Positions 59,056-64,000 of a DNA stretch of 64,000 nucleotides are shown piece by piece. Numbering within the stretch: the first letter of the stretch is position 1; each line of letters starts with the position of its first letter. The stretch spans positions 54,480-118,479 of the forward strand of contig CANMLL010000019.1 in NCBI GenBank assembly GCA_947498775.1, given 5' to 3'. A program made the translations under genes and the position numbers. The notes under the pieces were generated by a model that was not told the origin of the DNA, searched no databases, and saw only the letters and a program-made list of their open reading frames with translations. Source of the stretch: an uncultured Aquimarina sp. (lineage in GTDB: Bacteria > Bacteroidota > Bacteroidia > Flavobacteriales > Flavobacteriaceae).

Positions 59056-59829
59056 TTATCCCATCACTCCTTTGACCAATCCTCCATCTACAGAGATAGT
59101 TTGTCCGGTAATATATCCGCTATGAGGAGATAATAACCATAGGGCAAGGGATGCAAAATCTTGGGGTGTTCCTAATCGGCCAACCTTGGCTTGTTTTTCG
59201 AAAGTCGCACGAATTTCTTCTACCGCAACCCCTTTGATTTCACTGTTTTTTTGAAACAGATCTTCCATACGTTGCGTAGCGTGATATCCAGGCCCAAGAA
59301 TATTCAATGTAACCCCAGATTGTGCGATTTCTTGAGATAATGTTTTTACATAACCTACAATGGCAAGTCGCATGGCATTACTTAACACTAAATTTTCAAC
59401 GGGTTGCTTTACCGATACACTTTCTACGTATAACAATCGCCCGTATTGCTGCTCCATCATTTTTGGGAATAAAGCTTGTGTAAGGGCAATTTTCCAACGT
59501 ACAACAGATTTATAAGCGGCATCCCAATCAGAAAGAGTAGTATCTAAAACAGGCATTGCCGGAGGACCACCGGAGTTAATTACAGCTCCAGTCAATATTC
59601 GTTCTCCAATAACATCAAGAATTTTTTGTAATGTACTTTCTTCGGAAAGATCTCCAACCACTATTTCTATTGCATCACTGTTTTTTTGTAAAACTTCTAG
59701 TTTTTCTTTGGTTCGTGCGATGGCAATCACTCGAGCTTTTTCTTCAATCAATTGCTCAGTAATAGCTCTTCCGAATCCACTAGTTGCACCTCCAACCAGA
59801 AACAATTTGTTTTCAAGATGTAAATTCAT
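59056..59829 (-). CDS. Short-chain dehydrogenase/reductase, atypical active site
   Basis: A 257-aa SDR: the cofactor loop is GGATSGFGRAI at 13-23, NSGGPPAMP near 96 (NAG equivalent) and catalytic-type Ser in YVESVSVKQPVENLVLSNAMR. The usual Tyr-x3-Lys is absent, replaced by LSNAMR, a form that recurs in one SDR subgroup. The C-terminal GYITGQTISVDGG is classical. Overlaps the BASS transporter by 4 nt, so co-transcribed with it and the cupin. Confidence 0.85.
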   Translation of the reverse strand: MNLHLENKLFLVGGATSGFGRAITEQLIEEKARVIAIARTKEKLEVLQKNSDAIEIVVGDLSEESTLQKILDVIGERILTGAVINSGGPPAMPVLDTTLSDWDAAYKSVVRWKIALTQALFPKMMEQQYGRLLYVESVSVKQPVENLVLSNAMRLAIVGYVKTLSQEIAQSGVTLNILGPGYHATQRMEDLFQKNSEIKGVAVEEIRATFEKQAKVGRLGTPQDFASLALWLLSPHSGYITGQTISVDGGLVKGVMG

Positions 59830-60740
59830 GATATGAATGTTGATTTTAGGTTTGTTTTTTCTATCATTTTTTTAAATAAAAATATAACACTTATCGCTAT
59901 TAAACACATCACGATACCATACACACCTGCCGTTGCTGCCATTTTGGGCTCATTTAGGAGCGTGGTTGATATAGCAATGGTCATTCCTAATACATTATTT
60001 TGCATACCACTTTCAATAGAAATTGTTGCAGCTTGCTGTGTTGACAATTTCACAAGTTTTGCACTCCCAAAACCTATGGTGAGTGTAAAGATGTTCAATA
60101 AAACAACTCCTATAAAAGATGCTTGGATCAGTTGCCAGCTATCTCCAATTTCTTCAAGCTTCATGACCATTAGCGCTAATGCTAGAATAATGACCAATAC
60201 CGAGCCCCATTTGATAGCCCGTTTACTGTTTTTAGCAAATATGGGAAGTTTATAGTTGATAAACATCCCAATAAATACAGGAAGAGCAGTAAGTTTAAAA
60301 ATATTAATGATCGTTTTATCAATTGGTAATCGAATACTCTCTCCTGAAGCTCCAAGAATTACATCTAGTGAAAAATTAATTATAAATGGAATTGTAAAAA
60401 TTGTAATAATACTGGAAATAGCCGTTAAGGTAATCGATAAAGCGGTATCGCCTTTGGATAAATAAGAAAACAGATTGGATACTGCACCACCTGGACAACA
60501 AGCCACAATCATCAAACCCATAGCTACCATTGGTTGCATAGGAACGAAAGACACAATAACAAATCCGATAATAGGTACAAAAACGATTTGGTTGATAAGC
60601 CCTATACAAACTGCTTTGGGTTTTACCCCAACTCTTTTAAAGTCCTTTACAGTTAGTGTCATCCCCATACCCAACATGATCAAAAAGAGCAGGATTTGCA
60701 AAATGCCTGGGATATATGCTAATAAGTATTCGATCATCAT
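59826..60740 (-). CDS. Bile acid:sodium symporter (BASS) family transporter
   Basis: A 304-aa membrane protein with about 9-10 spans. MIVACCPGGAVSNLFSYLSKGDTALSI near 78-104 and IESGMQNNVLGMTIA near 244 are the two BASS crossover/sodium-site motifs. Members import organic anions (pyruvate, pantoate, bile acids) with sodium. Position between SDR and cupin genes with a 4-nt overlap on the downstream side suggests uptake of the substrate of this cluster. Confidence 0.88.
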   Translation of the reverse strand: MMIEYLLAYIPGILQILLFLIMLGMGMTLTVKDFKRVGVKPKAVCIGLINQIVFVPIIGFVIVSFVPMQPMVAMGLMIVACCPGGAVSNLFSYLSKGDTALSITLTAISSIITIFTIPFIINFSLDVILGASGESIRLPIDKTIINIFKLTALPVFIGMFINYKLPIFAKNSKRAIKWGSVLVIILALALMVMKLEEIGDSWQLIQASFIGVVLLNIFTLTIGFGSAKLVKLSTQQAATISIESGMQNNVLGMTIAISTTLLNEPKMAATAGVYGIVMCLIAISVIFLFKKMIEKTNLKSTFIS

Positions 60741-61061
60741 TTACTTATAATCTTCACGAACAGGTTGAAAAATATCTACAATGGTACAATCGGTAATTGC
60801 ATTACCAGAATGTACTGCATTTGAAGGGATCACGACCAATTTCCCTGGAGTAATGAGTTCTGTTTTTCCTTCCAGAGTGAACTCAAAAGTTCCTTCGGTT
60901 AAATAAGAAAGTTGTTCATGAGTATGCTGATGTTCTGGTAATTTGGCGCCTGCTTTGATCGTCCAATGTGAAAAGGTCATTCCTTCCATATGGATCATTT
61001 TGGCGACAAAACCCGGGATCATTTCTTTGGATGGGATGTCCTCTAATTGTGTGAATGGCAT
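60741..61061 (-). CDS. Small cupin-fold protein
   Basis: A 106-aa single-domain cupin. The metal ligands are visible in LPEHQHTHEQLSYLTEGTFEF (two His, Glu/Gln, then Gly) and the second motif SNAVHSGNA. It could be an isomerase, a dioxygenase-like enzyme or a sensor. First gene of the cupin-BASS-SDR operon; it abuts the BASS gene directly. Confidence 0.85.
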   Translation of the reverse strand: MPFTQLEDIPSKEMIPGFVAKMIHMEGMTFSHWTIKAGAKLPEHQHTHEQLSYLTEGTFEFTLEGKTELITPGKLVVIPSNAVHSGNAITDCTIVDIFQPVREDYK

Positions 61062-61347
61062 AGTGATAGTTTGTTATAAAGTTAATGCATTCTTCGTTAA
61101 ACGGGAATGGCAATTTAGTTTGATTAATAACCTGAGTTTCTAAGACTATTATAAAACTTAGACTATATGATTGTTTGTCAAACGCTATTGCCTCCTCTCC
61201 CTATGGGAGATACTTCTGAAACCTATGAAAGCGGTAATAAAAAATGCGATAATTGTTTTCATAAGATTTCTATTCTATTTTTATGAATTTATTAGCCTTT
61301 TAAACATACTCTAATCACTTGCTACAGAAATAACCAATACAAACCGG

Positions 61348-62277
61348 TTAACCTTGTTGACTCTTCCAAGTGCTTAAAATATTACTGGAAGAAGCGGGCC
61401 AAACATCAGGATGATTACCCAAAAATTCTAGAATTTTTTCAAGATAATGTATGCGATGAGGTTGCCCCAAAACCCACGGATGAATATTAAGGCTAAGTAT
61501 ACGACCACCTTCTGTATTAGCTTCATTTAAAAGAAAATGAAAGGCATCTTCAACTTGATTAAACCAATCTTTGGCTGAATGTAAATTGTTTAAAATCACA
61601 AAATGATCATCCAATTCTGAAGATAAAGGCATGGCGGTCAATTTGCCTGTTTTTGTATTAAAGTCATAAGGCATCTCATCATTTGCCCAATCACAAAAAT
61701 ATTCTATTCCGTTAGTTGCGAGAATGTCTGGCGTGTTTTTAGATTCATTTTTTGCAGGACTAATCCATCCTTTAATATCTTGACCAGTTAATTTTCTTAA
61801 ACCATCTAAAGCACGTTTTACTAACTCATTTTCTTCAGCTATATCCTGTCCGCCATAATGTAGTTTATCCATATCATAGCCATGACATAGAATTTCATCG
61901 CCTCGCTCTGTTAATTTGCCAACTAAATAGGGTAAGCGTTCAGCTAATCGTGTATTCATGGCAAAAGTAGGCGTGATATTATAGGTGTCTAGTGCTTTGA
62001 AAAAGCGATAAATACCAACACGATTTCCATAATCTCGAAGGCTATAGTGTCTTAAATCTGGATAGGGTTTGGTCATACCACCAGGCACTTTAAAGGGAAT
62101 ACCTTTTTGATTTAACGGAAAGAACTGTAATCCCACATTAACCCAAAGCGCTACTTTCTTACCATTAGGCCAATTGATTGGTTTTCTATCGGTCAGCATG
62201 GACCATTCGTAACGGTCATGATCCATACCATAAGAGCGATGAGAATATGATAAATAGTTTTTATCCAATGTTGCCAT
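61348..62277 (-). CDS. Polysaccharide deacetylase-family hydrolase, PuuE-like (copy 1)
   Basis: A 309-aa NodB-fold hydrolase of the PuuE/allantoinase-like group rather than a cell-wall deacetylase: no signal peptide, RYEWSMLTDRKPINWPNGKKVALWVNVGLQFF at the start, RDYGNRVGIYRFFKALDTY, GDEILCHGYD and LSLNIHPWVLGQPHR. PuuE-like enzymes act on amide bonds of ureide-type compounds. It overlaps the second copy by 17 nt, a paralogous pair that may form a heteromer. Confidence 0.85.
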   Translation of the reverse strand: MATLDKNYLSYSHRSYGMDHDRYEWSMLTDRKPINWPNGKKVALWVNVGLQFFPLNQKGIPFKVPGGMTKPYPDLRHYSLRDYGNRVGIYRFFKALDTYNITPTFAMNTRLAERLPYLVGKLTERGDEILCHGYDMDKLHYGGQDIAEENELVKRALDGLRKLTGQDIKGWISPAKNESKNTPDILATNGIEYFCDWANDEMPYDFNTKTGKLTAMPLSSELDDHFVILNNLHSAKDWFNQVEDAFHFLLNEANTEGGRILSLNIHPWVLGQPHRIHYLEKILEFLGNHPDVWPASSSNILSTWKSQQG

Positions 62278-63214
62278 ACTGTGCTTTTTTTTCGGTAATA
62301 TCTGTTATTACCTTATCATAATAATGTTCAAGAAAATAGGATGCAATCTCTTTTCCTGTAGTCACCCAAACATCGGGATGTCCGGTTATATATTCCAAAG
62401 CTTCTTCGTAAGCTTTAATACGATGCGCATTACTTACTTGATAATTATGGGTTGGAATACACATAATTGTTCCACTTTCCTCACCTTCGGCGTACAAACG
62501 ATCAAAGTTTTCTTTAAGTTCCTGACCATAACGCCTTGGCGTTACCTTTTGAACTAAATAGGCAATAGTGTCATTCATTTCTAAAGAATAAGGAATAGAT
62601 ACAAAACGTTTACCACTTCTTAAATTTATGGGTGTTGGTTGATCATCATGAAAAAGATCGCAAGAATAAATGCCTCCCTCATCACCAAAAAGTTCTGAAC
62701 CAACTTCAGCAAAAAGATCTAAGGTGTTTTCGGAATGTGAAAGTGCCGGTGCTAAATAACCTGCACATTTTTGTCCAGTATGTTTATAGATGGTCTCCAT
62801 AGAATCTTGGATCATCTCTCTCTCTTGAGCTTCAGTCATACCATAGGTATAACGTGTGTTGTAAATGCCATGACTAAAAAATTCCCAATCACGTTCTTTG
62901 CATAGTTTTATAATTTCTGGATGATGATCGCACAATGCTGTAGACAAAGAGATAGATCCTCTAATACCATATTTATCTAAAAGCTTCATTTGACGTATAT
63001 GTCCAACTCTGTTTCCCCAATCTCTACTTGTGTATCCTGGCAGTGCTGGATTGGGTTGTGGCCATGGCGTTCTAAATGGATTATTAGGAGGATTTAACTC
63101 ATAAAATTCAATATTTGGTGCTACCCAAAAAGCTACTTTTGCACCATTTGGCCACTCTATTTTTGGTCTGTTTTCATATGGCCAATAGTCGTAATACTTT
63201 GGATCTTCCTTCAT
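62261..63214 (-). CDS. Polysaccharide deacetylase-family hydrolase, PuuE-like (copy 2)
   Basis: A 317-aa NodB-fold protein paralogous to the gene at 61348: RPKIEWPNGAKVAFWVAPNIEFYEL, TSRDWGNRVGHIRQMKLLDKYGI, WEFFSHGIYN and CIPTHNYQVSNAHR are matching segments. Differences in the His/Asp residues between the two copies suggest divided roles. It lies 2 nt after the isochorismatase-family gene, so the three genes are one operon. Confidence 0.85.
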   Translation of the reverse strand: MKEDPKYYDYWPYENRPKIEWPNGAKVAFWVAPNIEFYELNPPNNPFRTPWPQPNPALPGYTSRDWGNRVGHIRQMKLLDKYGIRGSISLSTALCDHHPEIIKLCKERDWEFFSHGIYNTRYTYGMTEAQEREMIQDSMETIYKHTGQKCAGYLAPALSHSENTLDLFAEVGSELFGDEGGIYSCDLFHDDQPTPINLRSGKRFVSIPYSLEMNDTIAYLVQKVTPRRYGQELKENFDRLYAEGEESGTIMCIPTHNYQVSNAHRIKAYEEALEYITGHPDVWVTTGKEIASYFLEHYYDKVITDITEKKAQYGNIG

Positions 63215-63216
63215 TA

Positions 63217-63885
63217 TTATTTAATTAAATCTTTTAACCATGTAAAAACTTCAGACACCTCCATAACATCGCTGTATTTTAAAGACAAATCTGTTAAGTT
63301 GGCAAAATGATAACTCTCATGCTTATCTGCGACACATTCTTCTGGAATTATAGTGCGGTATCCTCTTGATAGAGAGTCGACGCCAGCAGCCCGTATGCAT
63401 CCAGAGGTAGACCCGCCAGTTAAAATAACAGTATCTACTTGATGCCAAACTAATAAGGATTGCAAAGGTGTTTCAAAGAAAGGTGAAGGCATTCGTTTTT
63501 GATAAAAGACATCTTTTTCTTTATCCAAAATTAATCGGTTATCCAATTCTGATCGCTCTGATCCGAATTTAATGTTCTGCAAGCTGTCTGGAGTATCTGT
63601 ACGTGTTCCCCAAACACCAGCATCTTCTCCAGAATCCATATAAGCAACGTTAGTCCAGATGACTGGCCAACCTAATGCTCTAAACTTTTCAGCGAGTTGA
63701 TTTATGTACTCCAATTGTTTTGGGTCATTCTCGTATGCTGTTTTAAATAAATCTGTTCTGGTATATGCTTTTTGAAGGTCTATATTAACCAAAGCGGCTT
63801 TTTTTCCAAATCCGAATCGTTTCCTAGCTGGATTAGCTTTGATTTCGTAGTATATTTCTCTTGCTGTTTTATCGCTTTTCTGCAT
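63217..63885 (-). CDS. Isochorismatase-family amidohydrolase, N-carbamoylsarcosine amidase-like
   Basis: A 222-aa cysteine hydrolase: Asp in LVNIDLQKAYT near 34, Lys in YQKRMPSPFF near 129 and nucleophile Cys in TGGSTSGCIRAAGVDS near 163. The GFGKKAALVNIDLQ opening fits the N-carbamoylsarcosine amidase/RutB-type subgroup that cleaves carbamoyl or amide groups. First gene of the operon with the two PuuE-like proteins. Not closely similar to the family member at 47305. Confidence 0.85.
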   Translation of the reverse strand: MQKSDKTAREIYYEIKANPARKRFGFGKKAALVNIDLQKAYTRTDLFKTAYENDPKQLEYINQLAEKFRALGWPVIWTNVAYMDSGEDAGVWGTRTDTPDSLQNIKFGSERSELDNRLILDKEKDVFYQKRMPSPFFETPLQSLLVWHQVDTVILTGGSTSGCIRAAGVDSLSRGYRTIIPEECVADKHESYHFANLTDLSLKYSDVMEVSEVFTWLKDLIK

Positions 63886-63947
63886 GTAACTAAAGTAATT
63901 AAATTTGTGAATTCATTTAAAATTTTAATCTCTGAGGGTTAATTCCC

Positions 63948-63961
63948 CGCTGCTTGCAGCG
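63948..63961. repeat. Perfect short hairpin in a divergent intergenic region
   Basis: CGCTGC-TT-GCAGCG lies between the divergent gene starts at 63885 and 63981. It could be an operator or a repeat unit. Confidence 0.4.
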
Positions 63962-63980
63962 TATTTGATATATTTGTTTT

Positions 63981-64000
63981 ATGTCAGAAAGTGAATATAT
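63981..64000 (+). CDS. Start of a divergent gene (partial, 6 codons visible)
   Basis: ATG at 63981 followed by codons for SESEY, running out of the window. A -7 box TATATTTG at 63969-63976 lies only 4 nt ahead, which would give a nearly leaderless message, so the assignment is tentative. A regulator of the divergent isochorismatase/PuuE operon would be a typical neighbour. Confidence 0.3.

Noticed and set aside
61062..61347. Possible gene or RNA in the 286-bp gap before the cupin gene
   Set aside because: Only a short CTCCCTATGGGAG palindrome and AT-rich sequence are present; no open frame or stable larger structure.
1..64000. tRNA, rRNA, CRISPR arrays or intact insertion sequences
   Set aside because: No clover-leaf sequences, direct-repeat arrays or transposase frames were recognised anywhere in the window.

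Overview
The window looks like chromosomal DNA of a marine-type member of the Flavobacteriaceae (Bacteroidota). It is AT-rich, starts lack Shine-Dalgarno sequences, promoters carry the Bacteroidota -7 box TAnnTTTG, and the gene families (CcoI next to tandem two-domain UspA proteins, YeeE/TauE sulfur genes, a compact Moco operon) are typical of that group. This is inferred from reading alone. No rRNA, tRNA, CRISPR array or intact insertion sequence was seen.

Layout. 1-8.8 kb: the 5' part of a CcoI-type copper P-ATPase, then divergently an island of seven universal stress protein genes ending in a clear terminator. 8.9-15 kb: an ATP-cone/endonuclease fusion, a beta-CASP metallo-hydrolase, an Hsp20 gene flanked by two paralogous small proteins, a membrane-anchored flavodoxin-like protein, a lipoprotein and a frameshifted D-lactate dehydrogenase. 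15-23 kb: a sulfur module (two YeeE/YedE half transporters, a CstB-like persulfide dioxygenase/rhodanese, TauE) and an operon usp-cls-patatin-crp. 23-25 kb: a retropepsin-like protein and a triple-CBM48 periplasmic protein. 25-31 kb: molybdenum cofactor biosynthesis. 31-47 kb: a stress island (bestrophin, Dps, Hsp20, NhaA, cardiolipin synthase, HdeD-like and others) ending in a giant tandem-GAF sigma-54 activator split by an in-frame stop. 47-64 kb: an isochorismatase-family hydrolase, an AraC regulator, a decayed ssb, a MarR-controlled catabolic cluster, HipBA, and a second catabolic cluster with two PuuE-like deacetylases and another isochorismatase-family hydrolase.

How it fits together. 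Two families of dyad operators recur: FNR-like TGA-N6-TCA (usp genes, ccoI, hsp20, the usp-cls-patatin-crp operon and modE-moaA) and TGTAA-N6-TTACT (the three sulfur promoters). In every case the operator centre lies exactly 29 nt upstream of the -7 box, the geometry of class II Crp/Fnr activation. The only Crp/Fnr protein encoded here has Val at the position equivalent to Glu181 of E. coli CRP, the residue that reads the base pair by which the sulfur operators differ from the classical CRP site. The proposed circuit is: an FNR-like regulator outside the window switches on low-oxygen and stress genes, including the local crp gene, and the local Crp protein then activates persulfide/thiosulfate handling.

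Several genes are broken or decaying: D-LDH (T8 frameshift), the GAF activator (TAA), a methyltransferase fragment and an ssb remnant. Two copies of a MITE-like element and one other inverted-repeat element are also present. Four start codons were moved inward because the longest ORF began inside a terminator, a MITE or a promoter.
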